Counted from the stretch's first letter, positions 34,948 through 45,675 are shown. The stretch: 64,000 nucleotides of DNA from Dactylorhiza incarnata (GCA_033032865.1 JAWHQI010000258.1:1612001-1676000); one strand, 5' to 3'. Notes: a model not told the origin generated them from the letters alone. Numbers and translations: made by a program.

Positions 34948-35479
34948 CATAGCATACGCCTCATCTTCTGAATGCACAATTAGAAAATCAACCGGCTGTT
35001 TCCTCTGTTTCTCGACCTGAAAAAATAGTTTAAACAGTTACTAAAACATAAACTAAAATCGAACTACAAATGAAGAACAAAAACCAGTTGATTATACATA
35101 AAGTTGAAATTCACATATTAAATGCAGTTGAAAGTTAAAACATAAGCAAGCCAAAATCGAGAGGAAAATGATGAAGCTATTCGAGAGAAAAATGATGAAT
35201 GCACTGTAACACAAAACCAAGCTTACATTGTCCATTCCCTCAGCAACATTCTTGGAAGAGGTCTGGGTACTTGTAGCTCCGTCAGCTGACATTTTCTTGA
35301 TCTTATCTGAAGCAAATGACAATGAAAAATAAGCTTACAGATCTAATGGGGTATGCTTGTGAGAAGATGTGAAAAGGAAGGAACTCAGTTAAGGGTTTGG
35401 CGGTTACGCAAAGGAAAATTCTCAGAAAAGAGGTTGGGAGGCTTGCGAGAAGATTTGAAGACCTACCTTCCCCGACGTC

Positions 35480-35735
35480 AGCGAGCTTTCGGGCGAGGAG
35501 GCGGGAAATGTCTGGCGGCGAGCTTTCCGGCGAGGAGGCGGGAAATTCCAGAAAAAAAGCTAGGTCGCGGCGAGCTTTCCGGCGAGGAGGCGGGAAATGT
35601 CTGGCGGAGAGGAGGGAAAAAGCAAGGTCCCTTTTTTCGGTGGAAATTTTCGAAATGACGAAATGAAGGTGGGCCCCTCAAACAAAAAGCTATTTAAAGA
35701 CGCAGCAAGCCATGGTGCGTTTAATGTAGGGAATA
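35480..35735 (-). repeat. Right terminal inverted repeat with internal triplication
   Basis: The inverted partner of 30046-30200. It is longer because a segment like GCGAGCTTTCCGGCGAGGAG plus GCGGGAAAT is present three times (about 35488, 35520 and 35570). Confidence 0.72.
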
Positions 35736-35763
35736 TAGCATTCTCCATGCTCTTACTATGCTT

Positions 35764-36000
35764 TCATTTTCAACTGTTGGATCTCCCAATAAAATATTAT
35801 TTTCAAAGAGAAGAGAGAGAGGGAGAGAGAGAGAAAGAGAGTAGAGAGAAGGAGAGAGTGTGGCGGAGAGGTAAAGAGAGAGAGGGAGGGAGAGAGAAAT
35901 AAAATAATCTTTTAAAGTATATACGTATTATTTTTTACAAAATAAATATCGTAATATTGATGTATATTTTCTTACGGTCATTTCGAGTACTCATATGTAT
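35764..36000. other. AG-rich low-complexity spacer
   Basis: It contains a (GA)n-rich tract at 35805-35900 and then AT-rich sequence that is one arm of an inverted repeat (see 35945-36730). Confidence 0.6.
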
Positions 36001-36730
36001 ATGTTGCGGGCGCAGCCCGCAGACGCGTTTAGCACGGGCGAAGCCCGTGCGGAGGTGGGCGAAGCCCGCCTAGATGCGGCCGAAGGCCGCCCGACAGCAT
36101 CGCACCGGGGGCGGGTGAAGCACGTCGTCGTCGGTCGGGTACTGTCGCGCTTGGCCGTAGGGCTGGAGGCCACCCATGCCCCGCGCGACAGTTCCCGGGC
36201 GGCGATGACGGTCTTCGGTCGTGCCCCGGCGGGCTCCGCCCGCTCGCTCGCCCTCGGCGGGCTTCGCGTGCAATCAGACATCTCATCTTATATTTATATA
36301 TATACGCACACACACACACACACACGAGTGACAGTGCACGGGGGGCCCCCCGTGCCCCGCGCGACAGTTCCCGGCCGGCGACGACAGACTTCAGCCGCGC
36401 CCCGGCGGGCTTCGCCCGCTCGCCCGCCCTCGGCGGGCTTCGCGTGTAATCAGACATCTCATCTTATATTTATATAATTATTAATTAATTTTTCTGATAC
36501 AACATAGATTTGTTTTGATTAAATGAGGTCGCGCGTGCTCGCTGACTCTTAGCGGGTTGCGCCCGCATTCGAGCGGGCACAGAGCGGGTTGCGCCCGCAT
36601 TCGACTATACCCAGCCGGCCCACGGCGGGCTTCGCCCACCCCCGTCCGGCTTCGCCCACAACATATACATATGATTACGCAAAATGACCGTAAAAAAATA
36701 TACATCAATATTTTATAATTATTTTTTTCA
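35945..36730. repeat. Inverted repeat enclosing GC-rich hairpin sequence
   Basis: The left arm (about 35945-36010) and the right arm (about 36650-36725) are reverse complements, sharing AATATTGATGTATATTTT, TACGGTCATTT and TCATATGTATATGTTG. Between them lie many short hairpins (GCGGGCGCAGCCCGC, CACGGGCGAAGCCCGTG, GCGGCCGAAGGCCGC) and a roughly 120-bp segment present twice (36178-36300 and 36355-36475) around an (AC)n tract. Confidence 0.75.
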
Positions 36731-37038
36731 AAAACATTTATGTTTTAACAAAAAATCATTTTAAAATAAGTCATTATATTTCAAAATTAGTTTTTTAGGC
36801 CTAATGATAATCTACCATAGTAGGTTTAGGAAGTCTACTAAAAACTTTTGGATTTTACGAATTTACATTATAATTTTTATTATAAGGATATGATGTAATT
36901 ACACAAATAGCCATTACATTTTATGAATTTCTATTTTTTTATAATATTTGTTAAGTCATTGGAGTAAAAGAATGAGGATGTGTTTGACAGTTTTGAATGT
37001 TGCACCAAAGGCTATTTCTTGTATATAGTAGTTAAAGA
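36000..37038 (-). mobile_element. Helitron-like sequence, 3' end unclear
   Basis: The right end reads on the minus strand A|TCTTTAACTACTATATAC (5' end at 37038), then about 40 bases later TTTGGTGCAACATTCAAAA, matching the 5' end of the Helitron at 60251. A segment GTGCTCGCTGACTCTTAGCGGG (36536-36557) also occurs near the Helitron 3' part (57708). The GC hairpin region at 36000-36650 resembles a Helitron 3' end, but no CTAG terminus was found, so the left boundary is a guess. Confidence 0.5.
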
Positions 37039-38588
37039 TATCAAGTATGGCTATATACAAACCGCCACCTCCTTTATCCATGGCCATGGTATAGGCTTGG
37101 CCGGCGACCTATCTCCTTCAATATTTTCCTCTCTTGGTCATGGAAACAAAGTATTTCTCAATCCCTAAACCTCTCGTTCTCCTTTTTATGGTGGCCAGTT
37201 TACCACAATAGACATGGGGCAGGCGCACCAGGCGTCCATGTTTGGACAAGGTTTGATTGGGCAGGGAATGCCAATGAATACAAATTTAATGAGTCGCTCA
37301 CCTCCTTAAACCCTGCTATTGTGGGAGCATTGACTACCTGTCCTCAAAGAGCAATGACACAACCTTGAGATTGTCAAATATTCTTTTATTTCTCCACCTT
37401 ATCTACATGCACACATTGAGATTGTCTAAGGCTTTCGTTTTTTATTTTTGATTTTTTTTTGGATTTTACTAGTTCTCTGCATAATTTTTTTGTTTATCTT
37501 GTTAGTTTGATGTTGAGAACGCGATTACTCCTATGGTTTAAAGTTGAATGACTTTGAAATTGTAGTGGTGACGAGCTTCCGGTGCAAAACTATTTCTAGT
37601 ATTGTGGTATTTGTGATCAATTTAAATTTTTTATTTATTTTGAACTAGTTTGTATATAATCATTATGTTTGCGTATAAAAAAAAACTCGAATTGCATTGG
37701 TTTGTTTATAGTAAGGGTTTGTGTATTGCCAAAAGCGGTCTATATATAACACCACCCATTATCTAATACAGCTTAAAATGAACATGATATTAATTAATTA
37801 ATGCGGAAAGTAGTTATATACTACTTTTCAATTTTTGTTAAAAAAATAATAATCATGATGCATATATTATCATGCACGTCAAATAAATTTTAATAAAGTT
37901 ATTGGTTTAATGGTAGCTCATCGAAATTACCGCTGACATGCATAATGTCCGTCTTTCTCAAAAAGACCACCGACATGCCTAATGACGACCTACCATAGTG
38001 GATGTAGGAGCTCTACTTAAAACTTTTTGGAGTTTATGGATTTTCATTTTAATTTTAGTTTTCGAATATAGTGTAATTACTTGAATGCATGGGCGAACCG
38101 AGGTTGGGGCGAGTGTGGGCGGTCGCCTACACTCGATAAATCGCAAATCCCCGCTAAGCCCATATTCCTTCCTCCTCCCGCTAGGGTTCCGGACCTAGGG
38201 TGCTTGGCGACAAAGTGAGAGGCGTTACCCCGCCCAAAAACGCGAAGCTTGCTCCTCTCCATCGACGCCGCCAGGTATCTCCTTCCTTCTTCTTCTTCTT
38301 CTTCTCCCTCTTCCTCCTCCTCCTCTCCTTCCTCCTATTTTTCTTCTGAAATAGGCGATGCCCCGATTTCTTACATGCCCTCATCTTTTTTTTTTTTTTT
38401 GAAGAAAAAGACCTCCCCATGAGAGCACCCCCTCCGTTGTAGTCATGGCCTGTCCGCTCCGCAAAAATGAGCTACATTTTGCAAGATCTTGCAATGTTAC
38501 CAACAGTCACTTTGGTTCTCTTCCATTCTCTATCCCTCTTTGTCTATAACCTTGACCGCACCTAAATTCAAGCTCTTGCCGTTGTGAT
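37039..38588. other. AT-rich region with a diverged direct repeat
   Basis: A segment with CCTA.CATAGT.G..TAGGA, TCTACT.AAAACTTTT, GGA and TTTA occurs just left of this region (about 36800-36920) and again at 37970-38075, roughly 1.15 kb apart. A GC-rich block at 38090-38280 and TC-rich tracts at 38280-38340 look like transposon or untranslated sequence. No gene was recognised. Confidence 0.4.
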
Positions 38589-39027
38589 TAGCAAAAAGGC
38601 CCGGCGGGCCCAGGCCGGGCTCGGGCCCCCTGTGCCCGGGATTTTTTGTTGTTAGGCCCAGGCCGGGCCCTGCTCAAACCGGGCTCGGGATTACATAAAA
38701 AAGGGGGCCTGATTGAGCCCTTTAGAACGGGCCCAATCAGGCCCCATTGCTGGCAGCCCCAACATTTTTGCTGGGCTGCCAAAGCTGCCGGCCCAACAGA
38801 AATGTTGGGCGGCCAGCATTTTAATGCTGGTGGCTGGCTGCCAGTGGGCCTTAATGCCCGGGCGGGCCTGAGACTGACCCGGGCCGGGCAGCAGGCCAGG
38901 CCCTGCCCAAACAAGGGGGCCTGTTGAGCCGCCTTAGGCCTGGCCTAACCGGGCCCAGGCCTAATCAGGCTCAGACTCGAGCAGACCTGGGCCAGGCAAC
39001 CAGACCCGGGCCAAATTTGCACGCCTA
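38589..39027. mobile_element. Non-autonomous hAT element (MITE)
   Basis: 439 bp flanked by a perfect 8-bp repeat, GTTGTGAT (38581-38588 and 39028-39035), the hAT size. The ends are TAGCAAAAAGGCCCGG on the left and, reverse-complemented, TAGGCGTGCAAATTTGGCCC on the right, an imperfect inverted repeat. The interior is GC-rich with repeated GGGCC and GCCCGGGC words and has no transposase. Confidence 0.88.
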
Positions 39028-39569
39028 GTTGTGATGGTAACCTTTTTCTTCTCATTTAATTTGTTTTTATTTTCTTTTTTAGTCATTTTTTTGTTTTGTG
39101 GGTGTTCTCTGCGGATCATTTCTTGTTTAATCAAAATTTTATTTTATCTTGAGATGTTCGGCAGGAGAAAAGGCACTGAAAGTTATGATTTTTTTTCATG
39201 TTCTGGTAGTCCTCGTAATTAGGTTTTTTGATTAATGATATTTTCTGAAAGTTATGATTATTTTCACATTCTAGTAGTTCTAGAAAGATACGTTCTCTGC
39301 CATACTTAAGTTTTTTATTTTGGAATTTACATTTAAAGCTTGTCTAGATTCTAACATGTTGAAATTGAATGAATAATGTCTTTTTTTTAACACTTTGTCA
39401 TCTACATGGCATGCTAATTTCATAGCATTGAATCAAACACCCCTCATAAACCATTTTTTAATTTATGAAATAACATTGGTGATATATTGAACTGAATCCA
39501 CCCTTTTATTGTTAACCAAATTCTGGAAAAGCAAGGCTTGCCGGAGGGCCGCGCACCCCCCCCCCCCCC
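39028..39569. other. AT-rich spacer ending in a C run
   Basis: No gene. A 16-base C run at about 39555 marks the junction with the truncated Tat element. Confidence 0.5.
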
Positions 39570-39575
39570 CTCGCG

Positions 39576-40013
39576 TTGGCAGAAAAAGCTAATATTCCAA
39601 CACCGGCAAACCCACTACGATTTGGGGATACATGTCGCAAGAGAAAGGGACAACAACAACAGTTCGAGAAGGCCGAACTGCCCATTCAGAACCGAGCAGA
39701 CCGCTCCCGAGGGCTAGCAAATCAAAGCTCCCGGATCTACACCCCGTTAAATGCCCCCCGCGAGCATATACTGTCTGTAATCTACGACAGCAAAATCATC
39801 AACTGGCCCAGAGCACTCTCCCAGCACAGGGGAGATCAATCCAAGTTGTGCAATTTCCACAAAGGCCGAGGACACCGTACAGAGCACTGTGCTAGGTTGA
39901 AAGAAGAAATTGAACGCCTTGTCCAGTCAGGACACCTTAGGGCTTTCTGCGAAGAAGCACAGAAGGATGCCACCGAAGGTCGGTCGTCGGGTCACCGCCG
40001 CCCACCATGCTGA
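39576..40013 (+). pseudogene. Tat-type gag C-terminus
   Basis: The reading matches the nucleocapsid end of Tat-lineage gag: YTPLNAPREHILSVIYD, then zinc-knuckle-like CNFHKGRGHRTEHC, then ARLKEEIERLVQSGHLRAFC. The N-terminal capsid is absent. The frame ends at 40013, before the tandem repeats. Its knuckle has the CXFH..GH...C form shared with the gag of the 45676-55706 element. Confidence 0.85.
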
Positions 40014-40198
40014 ACGACCGAAAGAGCTCGAGCAAGCGCAGCGCAAATGGAGCTCGATGTTACCCTCTCTCTCTCGTCAAACTTATATCAGAAACTTATT
40101 GGCTCAGAAGCCGCAAGATTGCACTTGCGCATGTATCAATGTTCATTTTCTAATTATGGTTTACCTGTCCTAAACAATTCTACTGCAGGAACACATTC

Positions 40199-40765
40199 GG
40201 GGCCCTGCCCCGGGGACTTTGCACCGTCGTCGATTGAAGGTTCGCCCTTCTCCTCCGCCGTCGAGTCCCGGCGTCGTAGGGGCCTGCCCCCTTACGTACG
40301 CCCCCGGTTTGAATACACCAGCTATTCACCGGCCACTTCGGGGCCCTGCCACGGGGACTTTGCACCGCCGTCGATTGAAGGTTCGCCCTTCTCCTCCGTC
40401 ATCGAGTCCCGGAGTCGTAAGGGTCTGCCCCCCTTACATTCGCCCCCGGTTTGAATACACCAACTATTCACCGGCCACTTTGGGGCCCTGCCCCGGGGAC
40501 TTTGCACCGCCGTCGATTGAAGGTTCGCCCTTCTCCTCCGCAGTCGAGTCTCGGCGTCGTAGGGGCCTGCCCCCCTTACGTTCACCCCCGGTTTGAATAC
40601 ACCCGCTATTCACCGGCCACTTGGGGGCCCTGCCTCGGGATTTTGCACCGCCGTCGATTGAAGGTTCGCCCTTCTCGTCCGCCGTCAAATGTCGGCGTCG
40701 TAGGGGCCTGCCCCCCTTACGTTCGCCCCCGGTTTGAATACACCCGCTATTCACCAGCCAAACCT
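40199..40765 (+). repeat. 141-142-bp tandem array, four copies
   Basis: Units start at 40199, 40340, 40482 and 40624, each beginning GGGGCCCTGCC and ending TTCACCGGCCACTT, with a few substitutions. They keep frames open on both strands. No protein is implied. Confidence 0.96.
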
Positions 40766-41110
40766 ATATTATGTAAAATCCGCGAGCTCCGACTCGCGCA
40801 AACTAATCTTCTATTATGTAAAAGCCGCGAGCTCAGACTCGCGCAAACTAATTTTCTATTATGTAAAAGCCGCGAGCTCAGACTCGCGCAAACTAATTTT
40901 CTATTATATAAAAAGCCGCGAGCTCAGACTCGTGCAAACTTATATTATATTATATCAAAAGCCGCGAGCTCAGACTCGCGCGAACTAATTTTCTATTATG
41001 TAAAAGCCGCGAGTTCAGACTCGCGCAAACTAATTTTTTATGTAAAAAACGGCGACCTCAGACTCGCGCAAACTAATATTCTACTAAGACTCGCGCAGGC
41101 TCATCCGGTA
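40766..41110 (+). repeat. 45-bp tandem array
   Basis: About seven units of roughly 45 bp containing AGCCGCGAGCTCAGACTCGC plus an AT-rich CTATTATGTAAA part. Each unit has a GCGAGCTCAGACTCGC near-palindrome, echoing the gcgag/ctcgc palindromes in LTRs elsewhere in the window. Confidence 0.93.
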
Positions 41111-41457
41111 TTTTGTAAGAGGCCATCAAGTTGTTCAGGTATCAACGCTAAATAGCAAGCCAGCAACAATCCCAAAGTACGAACATCCTTCGTCGGCCAT
41201 CTTGAAGCACCTTTCCTCAATCAACACTTCGACAACAACCAGGGCAGCGGGGCCACGAGAGTGTTATCGCAACGCAGCGCAGAGCAAGTAACACCTAAAG
41301 AGAACAAGAAAGCAAAAGCAACTGCACACTCATCCTACAACAACAATTCCTACCCAAGGCGCCACGAAGATAGCAATGATCGAAGCCGTCGCAGAAAAAA
41401 TCAAAACCTCTGAACTCCTCCGCACAGTAATTCGGACTCCGAAGGTTTGGGGGCTTA

Positions 41458-43445
41458 TGATGTGCACTCGTAAAGATGATACGTGATGTGGTCTCACAAA
41501 ATGTTCAGGCAGTGCATTCGGGCAGTGCGCTAATGAACATCACTCGCCTCATTTGGTGGAGGAAATGGGGTTGACTAAGATAAACCCCACTATCCCCGTA
41601 AAATCTCTCATCATGGGGTGCAAATAGTAAAATCCTCCACATGGGGTGCAAATAATAAAAATCCCCCATCATGGGGTGCAAATAGTAAAATCCTCCATCA
41701 TGGAGTGCAAATAGTAAAGTCCCCCAACATGTGGGTGTAAATAGTAAAATCCTCCAACATGGGGGTGTAAATAGTAAAATCCCCCATCATGGGGTGCAAA
41801 TAATAAAATCCTCCAACATGTGAGTCTAAATAGTAAAATCCTCCAACATGGGGGTGCAAATAGTAAAATCCTTCAATACGGTCTGCGTATAACCAATAAT
41901 ATGGTTATGGTGTGCGCATAACCATATCCGTCATATGAATACATATCACCGCAAAACTATACAAACTGGTGTGCGCGTAGCTATATTCATGATAAGTGAG
42001 CGTATAACACATAAATCAGTTATGGTGTGCGGGTAGCCGCATAACCACCATAACCACCCTAACAACTCATTTAATTAAGAAAGTGTCACCCTCAAAAACT
42101 ATAAATAGAACCCCAAGGCTTCTCTTTTTTCCATCTTCTCCTCCTTCATCTCTCCCCTTTTGAGACTTTCTCTCTCTCCGGCGGGGAAAATTCTCCAACG
42201 GATTTTCTCTCTCCTTCTTCTTCCTTGCGCGCTCACAAGCGCTACTCCTCCTTGCGCGCTCACAAGCTCGCCTCCTCCTTGTGCGCTCACAAGCGCACGT
42301 CCTCCTTGCGCGCTCACAAGCGCGTCTCCTCCTTGCGCGCTCACAAGCGCGCGTCCTCCTTGCGCGCTCACAAGCGCGCGTCCTCCTTGCGCGCTCACAA
42401 GCGCGCCTCCTCCTTGCGCGCTCACAAGCGCGCCCTTTCCTTGCGCGCTCACAAGCGCGCCTCCTCCTTGCGCGCTCACAAGCGCGCCTCCGCGCGCTCC
42501 GCTCCAAGCGCACCTTCGTGCCTCCGCGCTCGTTGCGTGCTCAGAACGCCTCTCCGTTCGCTTAGATTGCTTCTCCATTCGTTACGCGCTCAGAATACTT
42601 CTGAGCGCGCTCAGAGCACTTCTGAGCGCGCTCAGAGCACTTCTGAGCGCGCTCAGAGCACTTTCACATTTCGGGCACGCTCACTTTCTGTCTTTCTAGC
42701 ATGCTCACATTTTGTCTTTCTAGCATGCTCACAATTTGTCTTTCTAGTTTCTCAGATTGCAGGAACGTCTTGTCGCATTTTTCGTCTTTAAAAAAGCGGC
42801 CCAAACTGCCCGAACTGCCCGAGGGCAAGACGGTCATTTACGAAAAATGGCGATCCGAGTGCTCTGAACCGGGAAATATGATTCGTCCGTCAGGTGGTTA
42901 TGGTGGTTACGACGGCAAAATTACCGGGCTACCCCCGACCAAAGCTATAAAAGGAGCCCAGAGCCTTCATTTGAGGGGACCTTGCCTTCTGGACCCGGGA
43001 GAGCTTCTTGCAGACTTTCGCGGAATTCTCCTTCGGACTCGAAGATTTCCTTCTTCCCGAAAGGCGACTCAGCACGCTCACTTTTGTTCTCCAGGGCGTT
43101 CTCACTTTTGTTCTCCACCTTTCTCAGAAGGAGAAAGGACTTAGTTTTTCTGGAGGTGGTCTGTCACCTTCGGAATTCTCTCTCTCTCTCTCTCTATTAT
43201 TGTAACGAGTAGTGGCCTATCGCGCTCGACTTCTAAGTCTCTAATTGTAACCCCCCAGAAGATAGTGGAAGTTTGGTCGGCACAGCTCCGGCCACGTGGT
43301 TTTTTACCCTTTCCGGGTTTTCCATGCTAAAAAGTCTCAGTTTAATCAACGAATCACAAATTGACTGTTTGCGCGCTTGGTTCTCTCCCGAGCTAAGGTG
43401 GTTCAAGTAAACCGGTCTACCAAGAGCCCTAAGCGACCCGCAACA
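41458..43445 (+). repeat. 3' LTR of the truncated Tat element, rich in palindrome arrays
   Basis: 1988 bp starting TGATGTGCAC after the polypurine tract and ending GACCCGCAACA. It contains a roughly 30-bp array of ATCATGGGGTGCAAATAGT-type units (41600-41880) and a TATA box TATAAATA at 42100-42107. Downstream of that (so transcribed) lie about nine 30-bp units with the hairpin GCGCGCTCACAAGCGCGC (42218-42492) and three 22-bp units with the perfect palindrome CTGAGCGCGCTCAG (42600-42662). The exact 3' end is uncertain. Confidence 0.75.
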
Positions 43446-43664
43446 GTGGTGTTAGCGTAAATTGGGAGGTCAATGATGTTTTAATTTTTTGTGACTTGTG
43501 CTTGAAAGAAATAGAGTTGGGTAATTGCCCAACCACACACTTTAACAGTAATGTAACGGTTGCTCGAAGCATCCCGGGTGGTGGTCAAAGTGAACCCGTT
43601 ATTTACCCAAATATACACTTACAAGTAATGAGTGAGTCAACCTAACAACAAATTTCTTTGCTCG
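43446..43664. other. Spacer between Tat LTR and Harbinger relic
   Basis: No gene. The first bases (GTGGTGTTAGCG) look a little like the primer-site region after the LTR at 46537 (TGGTGCGGTGAGCG), so an LTR-internal junction cannot be excluded. Confidence 0.3.
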
Positions 43665-44200
43665 CACGGGGAAAGATGTATGATCGAAATCAAATGAAGA
43701 ACAAATGTGATCAACTAAAGAAAGATTGGAAGTTATGGAGAGAGCTAAAGGACCGTGAGACAGTTTTGGGCTGTGATCCAATTCACAAAACTATTTCCTC
43801 TTCAGCAAATTGGTGGAAATAACGTCTCCAAGTATGCATGTTTTTTAAAGATTCTTGTTGTTCTTATAGCTATTATTTTCATCCTGTTAATACATATTTA
43901 TTAATTCTATCCCAGGTTTTTCCGACGGCAAGAAAGTTTCATTTCGCTGGCATATCCCCTGATTTAAAAGAGAAGTTAGTTTTGATGTCCAGCCAGGTCG
44001 TGGCAACAGGAGATCTTGCTTGGGCTCCTAATTCAAGAAATTTTGAGCATGAATCGATTGACGAACATGACCTGTTTGCTGAAGATGACACACAGAACAT
44101 GAACGAGACACCTTCTTCTGCTGATGCAAGGAATAAACAGACGACTAAGAGAAAAATCAAGATGTTTCTGAGACACAGAATCGAGAAACTTTTATGAGCA
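43665..44200 (+). pseudogene. PIF/Harbinger Myb/SANT-like protein relic
   Basis: The first part (43670-43820) reads GKMYDRNQMKNKCDQLKKDW, then KLWRELKDRETVLGCDP and SSANWW, the trihelix Myb/SANT-like domain of the second PIF/Harbinger protein. After an intron-like gap a second part (43918-44197) reads FPTARKFHFAGISPDLKEKL and a basic C-terminus (KQTTKRKIKM). In these elements the Myb-like partner binds DNA and helps the transposase enter the nucleus. A transposase C-terminus of the same superfamily lies in the same orientation at 56110-56395, beyond the nested LTR elements. Confidence 0.75.
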
Positions 44201-44737
44201 TTCATCTGGATCGACGTCTAACATGGCTGCAGGATTGTTTTGAGAAAAAATTTAGAGTAGTTGGTTCTATGTTTTTCCTGTGATCGGATCAGACACCTTT
44301 TTTTGTTGATGTTGATTTATGTTTGTTTGTTTCACTGTAATTTACTTGCTTCGTTGTTGAACATTTTTATGCATTGTTGGACATTTATAACACTGAAGTT
44401 ATATTACTATGTTGGATATTTATATTATTTTGAAAATAATGTAGTGTACTTGTCGCAGGTTTACAATGTCCTCTTCGGATTGTACAACCCCGATATTCGC
44501 TAGGAGATGGGCATAGATTGAGAAGTCAACATGCAAAAGAAGTAACAAAGAAGGCGAGCCAGAGTCTCAAAGGTCGCTCGCAGGAAGGGGGGCAAGCCGG
44601 GCACTCGCCGTAGGCTCGCAAGAAAGCGGGCGAGTCGGGTTCTCGCGGGCCGCTCGTAGGAAAGCGGGCGAGCCAGATCCTCGCGGTCCGCTTACAGTGG
44701 TCTTCTGGGCGGTCCGGATTCTTTCCAAGTTTTTGTG

Positions 44738-45085
44738 TTCGACGAACTTCAATCTGCGTTCGACGAAATCCGTTCTGCGTTCGACGAACGTCGCTTCAGT
44801 TCGACGAACTCGTTGTTTAGCTCGACGATTTCAGTCTTCTAGCCAGCTCCACAGATTTTGTCTTCAGTTCGACGAGCTCCAGTTTGAGATCGACGAACTC
44901 AGCTCTGCGTTCGTCGAGCGTCGCTTCAGTTCGACGAACTCGCTGTTTAGCTCGACGATTTCAGTCTTCCAGTCAGCTCCACAGATTTTGCCTTTAGTTC
45001 GACGAGCTCGACGAACTCAGCTCTGCGTTCGACGTATAAGTAACAAGATGTTCAGTTCGACGAAATTGCTTCTCAGCTCGACGAG
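44738..45085 (+). repeat. TTCGACGA-based tandem array in the outer solo LTR
   Basis: Irregular repeats of GTTCGACGAACTC, CAGTTCGACGA and GCTCGACGATTTCAGTCTTC. A longer unit of about 125 bp is seen twice (about 44795 and 44925). Confidence 0.9.
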
Positions 45086-45675
45086 CTCAATCTTCCAGCC
45101 AGTTCAGTAGATTTTCACAGGGCCGAGGGGAGCTCGCAGGAAAGCATGCGAGACCCGGCCTCGTAGGCTGTCGCCAGAAGAGGTGCGAGTGGAGCCTTCG
45201 CAGAGCGCTCGCCTAAGAGGGGTTTCGCGAGCCATACTTGTGAGGAGACTCGCGGGAGCTCTCGCGAGTAGCCTCCTCACAGGCCACTCGCCTATAGGCT
45301 AAGGAGGCGAAATTACCCCTCTGCCCCTGGTGGTATGCTGTTAGCCCCTCCAAACAGCGGAGTTTGGCTGTTAGCAGGCCAACTTGGGGTGCGTTTAGTA
45401 AAACCAAAAGGCGGAATTCCGCTATTAACAAACGACGAACAAAAAACTATAAATAGGCCTTAAAGGGCACCTTGGGAGAGGATTCCAATCTCAGTTTCTG
45501 AGCTTCTTCCTCCCTAGGTTATCTTGGTTTAGCTCTCTAGCTCTCCAAGGTGCCCAGTCTCAGCTTTGGCTTGGGAGGGGAAGCGCTCAACGATCTTTCG
45601 GGTTTGTGGTGGGACCTCCTCGCTGTGACTAAGGTCTTAGTCTAGTTCCGAGTCTTCAGTGTGCTCTTTCCAGGG

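Larger units (their letters stand above)
33245..35292 (-). pseudogene. FAR1/FRS-type DNA-binding protein, split by a solo LTR
   Basis: Exon 1 (35292-35227) starts MSADGATSTQTSSKN and ends at a GTAAGC donor. Exon 2 starts at 35016 after TTTTTTCAG and runs to 34948, where a solo LTR (34042-34947) breaks it. Reading resumes at 34036 with the frame exactly kept if the LTR and one CATAG copy are removed (SEDEAYAMYCEYAHSMGFSV). The FAR1 zinc-binding domain follows (CAKAGLKKM, TRTGCLACICFSA, FIEEHDHPL), then the region normally leading into the MULE transposase domain (DAYNFVQRERKALIE, LQILREKQLDDNMFSYD). After that comes an unrelated short tail. The transposase and SWIM domains of the family are missing. 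Confidence 0.85.
30018..35763. mobile_element. MULE-like element with Ulp1-type and FAR1-type genes
   Basis: The ends carry inverted repeats (30046-30200 and 35480-35735) sharing CTTGCTGCGT.TTTAAATAG, GGGGCCCAC.TTCATTTCG and a CCGCCTCCT.GCCGG block. A 9-bp match TCATTTTCA at 30009-30017 and 35764-35772 is a plausible target repeat of the size expected for Mutator-like elements, but the outermost bases of the two ends do not align well. Inside are a plus-strand Ulp1/C48 protease relic and a minus-strand FAR1-type relic, a layout like MULEs that carry KAONASHI-type Ulp1 genes. A MULE transposase catalytic domain is not present, so it is non-autonomous. Confidence 0.65.
39570..43445 (+). mobile_element. 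Tat-lineage Ty3 element, right part
   Basis: A gag C-terminus (39576-40013) is followed by two blocks of tandem repeats (40199-40765 and 40766-41110), a polypurine tract (GGTTTGGGGGCTTA, 41444-41457) and a 3' LTR (41458-43445). The 5' LTR and the rest of gag are missing, and no protease, RT or integrase lies between gag and LTR. Tandem repeats in the 3' untranslated part are a known trait of the Tat/Ogre lineage. The target repeat cannot be tested because the left end is truncated. Confidence 0.82.

Noticed and set aside
33245..35292. FAR1-like gene as a working host FRS transcription factor
   Set aside because: It lacks the MULE and SWIM domains, is split by a solo LTR, and lies inside a transposon.
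35991..36477. Overlapping GC-rich frames on both strands
   Set aside because: Caused by GC hairpins and a 120-bp duplication; no conserved domain or start context.
42067..42791. Repetitive frames rich in ALVSAQGG, CERARR or LRAHKR words
   Set aside because: Shadow of the 30-bp hairpin array in the Tat LTR.
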